A DNA stretch of 64,000 nucleotides, taken from Streptomyces syringium (GTDB taxonomy: Bacteria > Actinomycetota > Actinomycetes > Streptomycetales > Streptomycetaceae). Numbering within the stretch: the stretch's first letter is position 1; every line of letters begins with the position of its first letter. Location of the stretch: NCBI RefSeq assembly GCF_017876625.1, contig NZ_JAGIOH010000001.1, positions 2,108,001 to 2,172,000 on the forward strand, given 5' to 3'. Below the pieces are notes generated by a model. It was not told where the DNA came from. It did no database searches and worked only from the letters and a program-made list of their open reading frames with translations. Below are positions 18,266 through 29,172 of the stretch, piece after piece. Both the position numbers and the translations under genes were made by a program.

Positions 18266-18281
18266 TGAGTACGTGTACTCA
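18266..18281. promoter_or_regulatory. perfect MacR-type operator TGAGTACGTGTACTCA
   Basis: A perfect 16-bp match to the palindrome TGAGTAC-NN-GTACTCA that, as I recall, is reported as the MacR response-regulator site in S. coelicolor. It lies 81 bp before the FAD oxidoreductase start. Genes resembling macR and macS are in this window at 36470-38463. Confidence 0.75.
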
Positions 18282-18362
18282 CGCCTGAGCGTTCATGCAC
18301 GGCGGCAGGTGCCGGGCGGCCGGGGAGGGAAGGTGTCGGTGCCGCCGGATACAGTCACTGGC

Positions 18363-19910
18363 ATGGCACGGATTGTGGTGATCGGCGCCGGGATGGGCGC
18401 GATGGCAGCCGCCGCCCGGCTGGCCGTCGCGGGCCACCGGGTAGCGGTGTACGAGCGCGCGGCGACGCACGGGGGCGGCGTGGGCCGCCTCGACCGGGAC
18501 GGCTTCGTCTTCGACACGGGGCCGGGGCTGGTGCATCTGCCCGCCGTCTACCGCGACCTGTTCGTCAAGACGGGCAAGGAGCCGCTGGAGCGATGCGTCG
18601 GCCTGTCCCAGGTCGACCCGGCGAGCCGGCACGTCTTCGCGGACGGCACGGACGTCTCGCTGCCCAACGCCTCCCGTGCCGGGGTCGTCCAGGCCCTGGA
18701 CGACGCGATCGGGCCGGGCGCGGGCGAGCGCTGGAGCGACCTGGTCAACCGGGCGCGCGAGGTCTGGGACGCGACCCGGCGGCCGCTGCTGGAGGAGCCG
18801 CTGCGCGAGGACCGCACGGCCCTGGGCGAGGATCCCTACCCCGCGGTGCGCAAGCGCGGTCTGTTCCGCCGGCGCGGCCCGGTCACCCTCGCGTCCGTCG
18901 CGGAGCGGGAGCTCGGGGACGCACGGCTGGCCGCCCTCCTGGAGAGCCACGCCCTGGCGTACGGGCTGGACCCGCGCCGCGCCCCCGGGAGCGCGACCGT
19001 GCTGCCCTACATGGAGCAGACCTTCGGAAGTTGGTATGTGAGCGGGGGCGTGCGGGCGCTCGCCGACGCGCTGTACGAGCGGTGCAGGGCCCGCAAGGTG
19101 GAATTCCACTTCGGGTCGGAGGTGGCCCGGCTGCTGGAGAAGGACGGGCGCGCCGCCGGTGTGGAGCTGGCCGACGGAAGCGTGGTCGAGGCGGATCTGG
19201 TGGTCGCCGGGGTCGCGCCCGGGCAGCTGGCGAGGATCGCGCCGGGCGCGGCCGCGACGCCCCGGTCCCCGGTGCCGCCCGGCAGGTTCACGGTCTTCCT
19301 CGCGCTGCGCGGGGCCCGGCCCGAAGGCGTCGTCCACCGCACGGTGGTGCACACCGGCGACCGGGCGGCGGAGTTGGCGGCCGTCTTCGGCGACGACGAC
19401 CGGCCGGCCGGAGGGCACGGTGCGGGTTCCGTGTCCGGTTCCGGTTCGGGCCCGGCGGACTACCGGCCGACGGTGACCGTGCTGCGCCCGGACGATCCGG
19501 CCACCCGCCCGGACGACGGGCACGAGGCCGTCACGCTCAGCGCCACGGTCGCCCCGCACGGACGCGTCGACTGGACCGACGGGCCGATCGCCGACGGCTT
19601 CGCGGACCGGATGATCGACGCCGCCGCGGCGGCGGTGCCGGGGCTGCGGGAGCGGCTGCTGTGGTGGGAGGTCCGCACCCCGGCCGATACGGAAGCGGCC
19701 CTCGGGGCCGAGGGTGGCGGGGTGCCCGCGCCGGTACTGGCGGGCGCGGACGGCCGCTTCCTGCGCCCCGGCAACGCGACGGCCGTGCCCGGCCTTCATC
19801 TCGCGGGCGGTTTCGCCCACCCCGGCGGCGGGCTCGCCCACGCCGGGATGTCCGGGGCGCTGGTCGCCGGTCTCATCGTGTCCGGAGCCGACTGGCGCGG
19901 CTCGCAATGA
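18363..19910 (+). CDS. CrtI-like FAD-dependent oxidoreductase
   Basis: 515 aa. An N-terminal dinucleotide-binding motif (VVIGAGMGAMAAAARLAVAG), a second FAD contact (GGGVGRLDRDGFVFDTGPGL) and the C-terminal GLHLAGGFAHPGGGLAHAGM place it in the phytoene desaturase/amine oxidase superfamily. No crtB or other carotenoid gene is nearby, so the substrate is open. Residues around 355-375 form a Gly/Ser-rich insert. TACAGT ends 7 nt before the ATG and no Shine-Dalgarno sequence is seen, suggesting leaderless translation. A MacR-type palindrome is upstream and a strong terminator follows. Confidence 0.88.
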   Translation: MARIVVIGAGMGAMAAAARLAVAGHRVAVYERAATHGGGVGRLDRDGFVFDTGPGLVHLPAVYRDLFVKTGKEPLERCVGLSQVDPASRHVFADGTDVSLPNASRAGVVQALDDAIGPGAGERWSDLVNRAREVWDATRRPLLEEPLREDRTALGEDPYPAVRKRGLFRRRGPVTLASVAERELGDARLAALLESHALAYGLDPRRAPGSATVLPYMEQTFGSWYVSGGVRALADALYERCRARKVEFHFGSEVARLLEKDGRAAGVELADGSVVEADLVVAGVAPGQLARIAPGAAATPRSPVPPGRFTVFLALRGARPEGVVHRTVVHTGDRAAELAAVFGDDDRPAGGHGAGSVSGSGSGPADYRPTVTVLRPDDPATRPDDGHEAVTLSATVAPHGRVDWTDGPIADGFADRMIDAAAAAVPGLRERLLWWEVRTPADTEAALGAEGGGVPAPVLAGADGRFLRPGNATAVPGLHLAGGFAHPGGGLAHAGMSGALVAGLIVSGADWRGSQ

Positions 19911-19914
19911 GCAG

Positions 19915-19950
19915 CGCCTCTCGCACCCGCCGGGGCGGGTGGGAGAGGCG
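19915..19950. terminator. hairpin terminator between convergent genes
   Basis: 17-bp arms starting CGCCTCTCG pair with GGCGGGTGGGAGAGGCG with one mismatch and a 2-nt loop. It separates the oxidoreductase (plus) from the membrane protein (minus). Confidence 0.75.
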
Positions 19951-19971
19951 AGGCGGGCGGTCGGCCGTGCG

Positions 19972-20928
19972 TCAGTAGCGGTAGGGCTGCCCGTCGTAGC
20001 CGTGGCCCGGCAGTTGCTCGGGGTAGGGCGGCTGCTGCCCGGGGGGCGGCGGCGGGGTGTCGTTGTCGCGCTGCTGCGGCACCCAGACACCGCCGGGCGG
20101 GGTGTCGATGTCGTACTGCTGCGGCATTCCGTAGGCGTCGAGGGGGTAGCCGGCGGGCGCGGCCGTGCCGTACTGCTGCTGGGCGTAGACGTCCTGCTGT
20201 CCGTAGCCCTCGTAGGTGTCGTAGGACTGCTGACGGTTGCCGATGTAGGGGTCGGAGTAGGGCGCGTACTGCCCCTGCCCGTAGTCGAACTGGCCGGCAT
20301 AGGCGCCCTGGCCGCTCTGATCGCCCTGAGCGGTGGCGCCGGGGGCGCCGGGGGGCTGACCGCCGTACGGGTCGTAGGTGCCGAAGACGCTCGTGTCCTG
20401 GCCCTGGTCGTAGCCGGTGGTGTCGCCGTAGCCGCCGTACGGGCCGGGGGCGGCCTCCTCCGACGCCGCGGGGGCGGGCTGGTGGGCCGCGTTGGGCAGC
20501 AGGGCCGGGCCCTGGTCGGCCTCGGGGACCGGGTGGACCTCGAGACCGGAGACCTCGAGGGTCGGCTCGGCGAGGGGGGCCGCGGGACCGCCCCGGCGTC
20601 GGCGGCCCGCCCGGGTCTTCTCCGCGCCGGCGGGCCCGGCGCCGGGCTCCTTGCCGTCCCCGGCGTCGTCCTTGCCGCGGCGGATGGCCCAGCCGGTGGA
20701 GAAGCCGCGGCGGAAGGAGAGCGTCACATACGTCTGCCCGATGGCGAAGGCGATCGCGCCCACCCCGATGACCACCACGGAGGGGATGAGCACGCCCACG
20801 ACCACACCGAGGAAGCCGACGAAGGCGAGGAGCCGCCAGCGCAACCGCGCCTTGTACTGCAGCAGCACCTCGCCCAGCAGCCAGAGCGCGACGACGCCGA
20901 ACGCGATGTAGAGGACCGTCCAGCCCAT
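19972..20928 (-). CDS. membrane protein with Gln/Tyr/Gly-rich tail
   Basis: 318 aa. Two to three membrane helices occupy residues 1-65 (WTVLYIAFGVVALWLLGEVL and VGFLGVVVGVLIPSVVVIGV). A basic segment follows (RAGRRRRGG), then about 180 residues of low complexity rich in Gln, Tyr, Gly and Pro (for example YEGYGQQDVYAQQQYG), ending in PYRY. No enzymatic domain is recognised. Similar tails occur in many streptomycete envelope proteins and could mediate self-association (inference). It lies 40 bp downstream of metF on the same strand. Confidence 0.8.
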   Translation of the reverse strand: MGWTVLYIAFGVVALWLLGEVLLQYKARLRWRLLAFVGFLGVVVGVLIPSVVVIGVGAIAFAIGQTYVTLSFRRGFSTGWAIRRGKDDAGDGKEPGAGPAGAEKTRAGRRRRGGPAAPLAEPTLEVSGLEVHPVPEADQGPALLPNAAHQPAPAASEEAAPGPYGGYGDTTGYDQGQDTSVFGTYDPYGGQPPGAPGATAQGDQSGQGAYAGQFDYGQGQYAPYSDPYIGNRQQSYDTYEGYGQQDVYAQQQYGTAAPAGYPLDAYGMPQQYDIDTPPGGVWVPQQRDNDTPPPPPGQQPPYPEQLPGHGYDGQPYRY

Positions 20929-20968
20929 TAACGCCCCTCTCGTGCGGCCGCCGTTCGCGGGCCGGCCG

Positions 20969-21886
20969 TCAGGACCGCTGGTGCAGTCCCAGATTCTCGT
21001 AGATTTCCAGAGTCGCCGTGGAGTGGTTCAGGGTAATGAAATGCAGCCCGGGAATCTCCTCGGCCATCAACCGAGTGCACAGCTGCGTGGCGTACTCGAT
21101 CCCGATCGAGCGTACAGCCGCCGGGTCGTCCTTGACCGCGAGGATCCGTTCCGCCAGATCCGGCGGGAACGCCGCGTTGCTGAGCTGTGCGAATCGTTCG
21201 ATCTGGCGCACATTCGTGACGGGCATGATTTCGGGGATGATCGGGGTGTCGCATCCCGCCGCCGCGACGCGGTCACGCAGCCGCAGATAGTCCTCGGGGT
21301 AGAAGAACATCTGGGTGATGGCGAAATCCGCACCCGCGCGGCACTTGTCCACGAAGTGCCCGATATCGGTTTCCCAGTCGGTGGATCGCGGGTGCATCTC
21401 GGGAAAGGCCGCGACGCCGACGCAGAAGTCGCCGGACTCCTTGATGAGCCGCACCAGGTCGGCGGCGTAATCGATGCCCTTCGGGTGGCGCACCCACTCG
21501 CCCATGGGGTCGCCGGGCGGGTCGCCGCGCAGGGCGAGCATGTTGCGGATGCCGACGTCGGCGTACTGGCCGATGACGTTGCGGAGTTCGGCCGTGGAGT
21601 GGTTGACCGCCGTCAGATGCGCGACGGGGGTGAGGGTGGTGTCGGTCGCGATGCGCTCGGTCGCCCGCACGGTGCCCTCACGGGAGGAGCCGCCCGCACC
21701 ATAGGTCACGGAGACGAACGTGGGGGCGACGGCCTCGATGCGGCGAATGGCGTTCCACAGCGTCCGCTCGCCCTTCTCGGTCTTCGGGGCCGCGAACTCG
21801 AACGAATACGACCGCTCGCCGCGGGCGAGTAGCTCACGCACTGTGTGCGCATGGTCTGTCCTGGTGGAAGCAGTGCCAAGGGCCAT
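20969..21886 (-). CDS. metF: MetF, methylenetetrahydrofolate reductase
   Basis: 305 aa. FAD-dependent reduction of 5,10-methylene-THF to 5-methyl-THF for methionine synthesis. It shows the TIM-barrel landmarks [44 protein letters not shown] and [15 protein letters not shown]. Length is normal for the bacterial enzyme. The ATG has no ribosome-binding site and follows an AGTTAA/TTAACT -10 box by 7 nt, so a leaderless transcript is likely. No SAM riboswitch was found in the 159 bp upstream, although a SAM-IV element occurs elsewhere in the window. Confidence 0.95.
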   Translation of the reverse strand: MALGTASTRTDHAHTVRELLARGERSYSFEFAAPKTEKGERTLWNAIRRIEAVAPTFVSVTYGAGGSSREGTVRATERIATDTTLTPVAHLTAVNHSTAELRNVIGQYADVGIRNMLALRGDPPGDPMGEWVRHPKGIDYAADLVRLIKESGDFCVGVAAFPEMHPRSTDWETDIGHFVDKCRAGADFAITQMFFYPEDYLRLRDRVAAAGCDTPIIPEIMPVTNVRQIERFAQLSNAAFPPDLAERILAVKDDPAAVRSIGIEYATQLCTRLMAEEIPGLHFITLNHSTATLEIYENLGLHQRS

Positions 21887-21893
21887 ACCGGCA

Positions 21894-21923
21894 AGTTAAC
21901 CAGCGGTGCGACGGAGGCCCCAA
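21894..21923 (-). promoter_or_regulatory. metF promoter, leaderless type
   Basis: On the minus strand TTGGGG (21923-21918), an 18-bp spacer, TTAACT (21899-21894), then 7 nt to the ATG. A start site inside or next to the ATG would give a leaderless mRNA. Confidence 0.55.
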
Positions 21924-22045
21924 CCATCGTTTTCGATATGCCCTTTTCGCCCGACCACTGTCCACACCTTGGACATTCCGTGGAAATATCGTGGGCAGTC
22001 CATGACCGTCGGGGCCGGTCGCGCCGCTGGTCACACGCCGTGGGG

Positions 22046-22711
22046 TTACCCGGCGTAATCGCGCACGCGCTTCGCGAGCCGGGCCGCGGCCTCGCCCGGA
22101 TCGTCCGCTTCGGTGATGGCGCGCACCACGACGACCCGGCGGGCGCCGGCGTCCAGCACCTCGTCCAGATTGCCGGCGTCGATGCCGCCGATGGCGAACC
22201 AGGGCCGCCCGGCCCCCTCGGGCTGAAGGGCGGCGGCGTAGCGCACGAGGTCGAGGCCCGGGGCGTGCCGGCCGGGCTTGGTCGGGGTCGGCCAGCACGG
22301 GCCGGTGCAGAAGTAGTCGACGCCGGGCTCGGCGGCCGCGGCGGCCACCTCCGCCTCGGCGTGGGTGGAGCGGCCGATCAGTACGTCGTCGCCGAGGACG
22401 GCCCGCGCGGCCGGCACCGGCAGATCGCCCTGGCCGAGGTGCAGGACGTCGGAGCGGACGGCGTGCGCGACGTCGGCGCGGTCGTTCACCGCGAGGAGCC
22501 TGCCGTGGCGGCGGGCCGCCTCGGCGAAGACGGCGAGGTGCTCCAGCTCCTCCCCCGCCTCCATGCCCTTGTCGCGCAGCTGGATGATGTCGACGCCTCC
22601 GTCACCGAGCACGGCGTCCAGGAACTCCGGCAGGTCGCCCTGGCGCTTGCGGGCGTCGGTGCACAGATACAGCCGGGCGTCGGCGAGCCGCTCGCGTGCG
22701 GTGACGGACAT
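22046..22711 (-). CDS. thiE: ThiE, thiamine-phosphate synthase
   Basis: 221 aa. Couples HMP-pyrophosphate with the carboxythiazole phosphate to make thiamine phosphate. Motifs: [19 protein letters not shown] (pyrophosphate contact), [37 protein letters not shown] and [11 protein letters not shown]. It is transcribed away from thiOSG and is separated from them by two genes. No TPP riboswitch is visible before it. A long hairpin (22735-22771) lies 24 nt upstream of the ATG. Confidence 0.95.
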   Translation of the reverse strand: MSVTARERLADARLYLCTDARKRQGDLPEFLDAVLGDGGVDIIQLRDKGMEAGEELEHLAVFAEAARRHGRLLAVNDRADVAHAVRSDVLHLGQGDLPVPAARAVLGDDVLIGRSTHAEAEVAAAAAEPGVDYFCTGPCWPTPTKPGRHAPGLDLVRYAAALQPEGAGRPWFAIGGIDAGNLDEVLDAGARRVVVVRAITEADDPGEAAARLAKRVRDYAG

Positions 22712-22734
22712 GTGGTGGGTCCCCCCGGGTCGGC

Positions 22735-22771
22735 GGCGTACGGGCACGGGAGGCTCCCGTGCCCGTACGCC
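22735..22771. terminator. 18-bp hairpin between the Rv2175c-like gene and thiE
   Basis: GGCGTACGGGCACGGGAG pairs perfectly with CTCCCGTGCCCGTACGCC around a single G. It lies 40 bp after the Rv2175c-like stop codon and just before thiE, so it is either a terminator or part of the thiE leader. Confidence 0.6.
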
Positions 22772-22811
22772 GGACGGTTTTCACTTCGCGTCTACGGCGC
22801 CTACGGGCGCG

Positions 22812-23177
22812 TCAGACGGCGAGCGCCTGGGCGCGGCGCTTCACCTCCGTGCCACGATTCTCGCGCAGCGCCTGCGCGGGGGTCCCGGGCAGGGTCGGGT
22901 CCGGGGTGAACAGCCACTCCAGCATTTCCTCGTCGCTGAAGCCGTCGTCCCGCAGCAGCGTCAGGGTCCCGGCCAGGCCCTTGACGACCTTGCCCTCGCC
23001 GACGAAGTCGGCGGGCACCTGGAGCACTCGGTTCTCGCCACGGCGCACGGCGATCAGCTGGCCTTCCTTGACCAGCTGCCGGACGCGCGTCACCTCGACA
23101 TCGAGAATTTCGGCGATGTCGGGGAGGTTGAGCCAGGCGGGGACGAGAGCATCGATCTTTGCGTCAATCTCGGTCAC
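22812..23177 (-). CDS. Rv2175c-family DNA-binding protein
   Basis: 121 aa. A winged-helix-like N-terminal region (LNLPDIAEILDVEVTRVRQL VKEGQ split by the recognition helix) and a small C-terminal domain match the Rv2175c family. In M. tuberculosis Rv2175c is encoded beside the kinase PknL and is its phosphorylation substrate (family knowledge). Here the PASTA kinase gene lies 4 kb away on the other strand, after the thi genes. The Thr-containing N-terminus that is phosphorylated in mycobacteria is shorter here. Its DNA targets are unknown. Confidence 0.85.
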   Translation of the reverse strand: MTEIDAKIDALVPAWLNLPDIAEILDVEVTRVRQLVKEGQLIAVRRGENRVLQVPADFVGEGKVVKGLAGTLTLLRDDGFSDEEMLEWLFTPDPTLPGTPAQALRENRGTEVKRRAQALAV

Positions 23178-23242
23178 GGGACAAGCCTGCCATCTAGGAC
23201 TGACAGTGGGTAGCCGGGTTGACCCGAGCCGCGTCCGGACAA

Positions 23243-23269
23243 GCCTGTCCGGCGATCCGCCGGACAGGC
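23243..23269. terminator. hairpin terminator after the flavoprotein reductase gene
   Basis: GCCTGTCCGGCG and CGCCGGACAGGC form a perfect 12-bp stem with an ATC loop, 11 bp past the stop codon of the minus-strand reductase gene. Confidence 0.75.
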
Positions 23270-23279
23270 GAACGGCACG

Positions 23280-24515
23280 TCACAGAGCGGCGGACTTCAG
23301 CGGCACGGACGCGTCCGCGGCCTTCGCCCGGTCGAGGGCCGCGCCGCGCTCGATGAGCTTGCGCCCCTGGGCCAGGTCGCGGGGCCGGCCCACGGCCAGC
23401 AGAGCCACCAGGACGCCCGCGCGCAGCCAGCACACCGTCCAGGCGGCGCTGTCGGGGTCGCCGCGCCACAGGAGCTCGTCGGCGGCCGCGTGGTGGCCCG
23501 CGTACTGCACGAAGCGGCCGAACTGCTCGGACCAGAAGTAGGGCACCGGGTCGTAGACCGGGCTCTCGGCCGGGCCGTGGACGATGTTCGCGGCGACGGT
23601 CCGGGGGCCCTGGAGCGCGTTGTCCCAGTGGTGCACGAGCAGCCGCTCGCCGTAGCGGGCGGAGGGGAAGGACGCGCAGTCGCCGACGGCGTAGACGTCG
23701 GGCAGGGACGTGCGCAGCCGGTCGTCGGTGACGACGGAGTGGTCCGCCGCGAGCGCGATGCCCGAGCCGGCCAGCCAGCCGGTCGCGGGCCGCGCGCCGA
23801 TGCCGACGACCACGGCGTCCGCCGTGAGCCGGGTGCCGTCGGCCAGCAGCACCGCGCCCGGTTCCACGGCGGCCACGCGCGCACCGGTCAGCAGCCGGGC
23901 TCCGCTGTCGGCGTACCACCGGGACATGTGGACGGCGACCTCGGGCGGCATGGCGCCCGCCAGCGGCAGCTCGGCGGCCTCCACGACCGTCACCCGGCAG
24001 CCCGCCTCGCGCGCGGCGGTCGCGAACTCCGCGCCGATCCAGCCCGCGCCGACGGCCACGACGTCGTGCTGCCGGGCCAGCACCGGGCGCAGCCGCTCGG
24101 CGTCGTCCAGGGTGCGCAGCAGGTGCACGCCGGGCACGTCCTCGCTGCCGGGCAGGGCGAGGGGCTCGGCGCCGGTGGCGATGACCAGCACGTCGTACGG
24201 CACGGGCCCGGTCCCGGTCTCCAGCAGGTGCTCGTCGGCGCGCAGGCCGGTGACCTCCCGGCCGAGTTCCAGCTCTATGCCGAGCGACGCGAAGTCCACC
24301 TCGAAGGCCGACCCCTCCGCCTTGCCGAGCAGGACGGCCTTGGAGAGCGGCGGCCGGTCGTACGGCTGGTGGGGCTCGGCGCCCAGGACGGAGATCGCGC
24401 CGCGCCAGCCCTGCTCGCGCAGGGCGACGGCGGTCTGCACCCCGGCCATCCCGGCGCCGACGATGACGACCCGCTCCTCGGTGGAGGTCTTCGCTGCTTT
24501 CCCGTGCTCGCTCAC
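23280..24515 (-). CDS. NAD(P)/FAD-dependent oxidoreductase, ferredoxin/rubredoxin-reductase type
   Basis: 411 aa. FAD motif VVIVGAGMAGVQTAVALREQ, YDRPPLSK at the active-site loop, NAD(P) motif VVAVGAGWIGAEFATAAREAG, the ATG motif VIATGAEPL and DVYAVGDCA binding the FAD pyrophosphate. This is the architecture of ferredoxin reductases that feed P450s or Rieske oxygenases and of rubredoxin reductase. No P450 or ferredoxin gene is adjacent, so the electron acceptor is unknown. The Bfd ferredoxin at 31395-31649 is a possible but untested partner. It is divergent from the thiamine operon. Confidence 0.88.
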   Translation of the reverse strand: MSEHGKAAKTSTEERVVIVGAGMAGVQTAVALREQGWRGAISVLGAEPHQPYDRPPLSKAVLLGKAEGSAFEVDFASLGIELELGREVTGLRADEHLLETGTGPVPYDVLVIATGAEPLALPGSEDVPGVHLLRTLDDAERLRPVLARQHDVVAVGAGWIGAEFATAAREAGCRVTVVEAAELPLAGAMPPEVAVHMSRWYADSGARLLTGARVAAVEPGAVLLADGTRLTADAVVVGIGARPATGWLAGSGIALAADHSVVTDDRLRTSLPDVYAVGDCASFPSARYGERLLVHHWDNALQGPRTVAANIVHGPAESPVYDPVPYFWSEQFGRFVQYAGHHAAADELLWRGDPDSAAWTVCWLRAGVLVALLAVGRPRDLAQGRKLIERGAALDRAKAADASVPLKSAAL

Positions 24516-24666
24516 CCGATCACTGTAGGGCTGCGGCCGGGCCGTACCGGAGCACCGGGTACGGAGACGTCTGACACAGCGTCACCATGTTTGGCCGCCG
24601 GAGGCCGCCGAACGGTGCGAGGCTCCCCCCGTCCGGCCGCCCTTCCGGTCCTTTCGCGGCGCGTAC

Positions 24667-24672
24667 TAGGGT
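24667..24672 (+). promoter_or_regulatory. -10 box of the thiamine operon
   Basis: TAGGGT lies ~14 nt before the first base of the TPP riboswitch; the -35 region is weak. It fits a start site at the aptamer edge. Confidence 0.45.
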
Positions 24673-24685
24673 GGCCGTGCAAAGC

Positions 24686-24777
24686 ACTCGCGGGAGCCCG
24701 GACGACCGGGCTGAGAGGGAGGCTGGACGGCCTCCGACCGTACGAACCTGATCCGGGTCATGCCGGCGAAGGGAGGG
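24686..24777 (+). promoter_or_regulatory. TPP (THI-element) riboswitch
   Basis: Conserved pieces occur in the right order: CGGGAGCCCGG, GGGCTGAGAGGG, then CCGTACGAACCTGATCCGGG and TCATGCCGGCGAAGGGAGG. These are the pyrimidine-sensing CUGAGA and the pyrophosphate-sensing loop of the TPP aptamer. The aptamer ends in the GGGAGG ribosome-binding site 12 nt before the thiO start. That suggests translational control by sequestering the site when TPP is bound. Confidence 0.95.
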
Positions 24778-24788
24778 GCTGGACGCCC

Positions 24789-27027
<2,239 letters not shown>

Positions 27028-27164
27028 CGGGGCTCCGCCCCGGGCCCCGGCCCCGGACGACGGGCGGCCCGGACAAGGCGTGCCACCCGTAACGGCGGCA
27101 AGCCACAGCGCAGCCTGCCCAATGTCACTGTTCGGCTGCGGATACCCCCTGCAGGCGCACCGCG

Positions 27165-27193
27165 TTCGACCTGCCCGTCGTGGCTCGTAGACT
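27165..27193 (+). promoter_or_regulatory. leaderless-type promoter of the PASTA kinase gene
   Basis: TTCGAC (27165-27170), a 17-bp spacer, TAGACT (27188-27193), then 8 nt to the GTG at 27202. This is a vegetative-sigma-like promoter whose start site would fall at or beside the start codon, and no Shine-Dalgarno sequence is present. Confidence 0.65.
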
Positions 27194-27201
27194 CGTATGC
27201 C

Positions 27202-29169
27202 GTGGATACGACCCTGGGGGACCCGCTCGTCGGGCACGTGCTCGACAGCCGCTACCGCGTCGAGGCGCGGATCGCCGTCGGTGGCATGGCCACGGTCTAC
27301 CGGGCCGTCGACACCCGGCTCGACCGTGTGCTCGCGCTGAAGGTGATGCATCCCGGCCTCGCCGCCGACGAGGCCTTCGTGGAGCGCTTCATCCGTGAGG
27401 CCAAGTCCGTGGCACGGCTCGACCACCCCAATGTGGTGGGGGTCTTCGACCAGGGCACCGACGGCGTCTACGTCTATCTGGCGATGGAGTACGTGGCCGG
27501 GTGCACGCTGCGCGACGTGCTGCGCGAGCGCAAGGCGCTCCAGCCGCGCGCCGCGCTCGACATCGCGGAGCCCGTGCTGGCAGCGCTCGGCGCCGCGCAT
27601 CTGGCCGGGCTGGTGCACCGGGACATGAAGCCGGAGAACGTGCTGATCGGCGACGACGGCCGGGTCAAGGTCGCCGACTTCGGGCTCGTACGGGCCGTCG
27701 ACACCAACACCACGACCAACAGCGACTCCGTGCTGGGCACCGTGTCGTACCTCGCGCCCGAGCAGCTGGAGCAGGGCACCGCCGACACCCGCGCGGACGT
27801 CTACGCCTGCGGCGTCGTCCTCTACGAGATGCTCACCGGCGCCAAGCCGCACACCGGCAGCACCCCCGCCCAGGTCCTCTACCGGCACCTCCACGAGGAC
27901 GTGCCGCCGCCGTCGGCGGCCGTGCCGGGGCTGGCGGCCGAGCTGGACGCCCTCGTGGCCGCCGCGACCGCGCGCGACCCGCGGCTGCGCCCGGCCGACG
28001 CGATCGCGCTGCTGGGGCTGGTCCGCGGGGTGCGCGAGAGCCTGTCCGACGAGCAGCTGGACGTGGTGCCGCCGCAGGCCGCGGCCGACGGCCGCGACGC
28101 GGCGCCGGGCCCGGACCACGTCGGTTCCGAGGACCGTACGAGCGTGATCCCGCGGACCGCCGCGGCGCCGCCCGCGCCCGCCCCGGACGACCAGCTCAAC
28201 CACACCACGCGGCTGGAGCACGTGCCCGCGCCGCCTCCGCCGCCGGTGCCGCCGGGCGACGCGCCGCGCCCCGGCCGGCCGAGGCCCCGGTGGGGGCTGA
28301 TCGGCGTGCTCGCCGCCGTGCTGCTGGTGCTGGCGGGCTCGGGTGTCTGGTACATCAATTCCGGCCAGTTCACGAAGGTCCCGGCCGTCCTGGACATGAC
28401 GCGGGAGAAGGCCGAGCAGGAGCTGCGCGCGGCCGGTCTCGGGGTGAAGGTCAAGGAGGACGTCAGCGACACGATCGAGCGCGGTCACGTCATCTCCACC
28501 GACCCCGGGCCGGGCGGACGCATCCGCAACACCGGCAAGGTGACGATCGTCCTGTCCAAGGGCCCCGCCCGGGCCGAGGTGCCCAATGTCGTGGGCATGC
28601 CCTTCGGTGCCGCGAAGCGGAAGATCGAGGCCGCGGGGCTGACGGTCGGCGAGGTCGGCCGGCAGTTCAGCGGTGAGACCCCGCAGGACGCGGTGCTCGC
28701 GACCGACCCGCAGCCGGGCGTGGAGCGCCGGCCGGGCACGGCCGTCGCCCTGACCGTCAGCAAGGGCGAGGCACTGGACGTGCCGGACGTGAGCGGGCTG
28801 TCCATCGGCGACGCCACCTCCGCGCTGGAGGGCCGTGGCTTCAAGGTGAAGGTCGCGGACGACCCCGTCTTCTCGGACAAGGAGAAGGGCGCGGTGGCCG
28901 GCCAGTCCCCCGCCAGGGGCGAGCGGGCGGCCAAGGGCGACACCGTCACCATCACGGTCTCCAAGGGCAAGGAGATGGTGGAGGTCCCCGACGTCACCGG
29001 CCGCAGTGAGGCCGATGCCAAGAGGGCGCTGACGGCCGCGGGCTTCGCGGTGAAGGTGGACCGGCCGTTCCTCTTCCCCCGGGACTCGGTCGAGGGCCAG
29101 TCGGTCAAGGGCGGCGACAAGGCCCCCAAGGGCGACACCATCACCATCCGCCTCAAGGGCGGTCTCTGA
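27202..29169 (+). CDS. pkaF: Ser/Thr protein kinase with four PASTA domains (PknB/PknL type)
   Basis: 655 aa. Cytoplasmic kinase domain (about 16-280) with the Gly loop IAVGGMATVYRA, Lys in VLALKVMH, catalytic Asp141 in VHRDMKPENVL, DFG in VADFGLVRA and an activation loop rich in Thr/Ser (TNTTTNSDS). A Pro-rich juxtamembrane linker leads to one helix (WGLIGVLAAVLLVLAGSGVW, about 366-385). Four extracellular PASTA repeats (about 390-655) follow, predicted to bind muropeptides or lipid II. It probably senses wall state and phosphorylates division or wall enzymes. The symbol follows the S. coelicolor orthologue from memory. The endonuclease IV gene follows after 3 bp. Confidence 0.92.
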   Translation: MDTTLGDPLVGHVLDSRYRVEARIAVGGMATVYRAVDTRLDRVLALKVMHPGLAADEAFVERFIREAKSVARLDHPNVVGVFDQGTDGVYVYLAMEYVAGCTLRDVLRERKALQPRAALDIAEPVLAALGAAHLAGLVHRDMKPENVLIGDDGRVKVADFGLVRAVDTNTTTNSDSVLGTVSYLAPEQLEQGTADTRADVYACGVVLYEMLTGAKPHTGSTPAQVLYRHLHEDVPPPSAAVPGLAAELDALVAAATARDPRLRPADAIALLGLVRGVRESLSDEQLDVVPPQAAADGRDAAPGPDHVGSEDRTSVIPRTAAAPPAPAPDDQLNHTTRLEHVPAPPPPPVPPGDAPRPGRPRPRWGLIGVLAAVLLVLAGSGVWYINSGQFTKVPAVLDMTREKAEQELRAAGLGVKVKEDVSDTIERGHVISTDPGPGGRIRNTGKVTIVLSKGPARAEVPNVVGMPFGAAKRKIEAAGLTVGEVGRQFSGETPQDAVLATDPQPGVERRPGTAVALTVSKGEALDVPDVSGLSIGDATSALEGRGFKVKVADDPVFSDKEKGAVAGQSPARGERAAKGDTVTITVSKGKEMVEVPDVTGRSEADAKRALTAAGFAVKVDRPFLFPRDSVEGQSVKGGDKAPKGDTITIRLKGGL

Positions 29170-29172
29170 GCC

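Larger units (their letters stand above)
17968..18362. promoter_or_regulatory. intergenic region with terminator, C-rich repeat and MacR-type site
   Basis: 395 bp without a gene. It holds the operon terminator (18011-18052), a C-rich tract with direct repeats of CCCCCGTACTT near 18058-18082, the TGAGTAC palindrome at 18266-18281 and a TACAGT -10 candidate at 18350-18355. Confidence 0.6.

Noticed and set aside
21959..21975. Inverted repeat TGTCCA-CACCT-TGGACA upstream of metF
   Set aside because: Short 6-5-6 repeat without a known regulator; such repeats are expected by chance in this amount of sequence and it lies ~35 bp upstream of the -35 box.
24667..24788. Small upstream ORF within the TPP riboswitch
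   Set aside because: Short frames exist but the conserved bases are fully explained by the aptamer.
27028..27060. GC-rich hairpins after thiG as a terminator
   Set aside because: Several alternative short GC stems overlap (CGGGGCTCCGCCCCG, GGGCCCCGGCCCC) and none is clearly better than the background; kept only as a remark under thiG.
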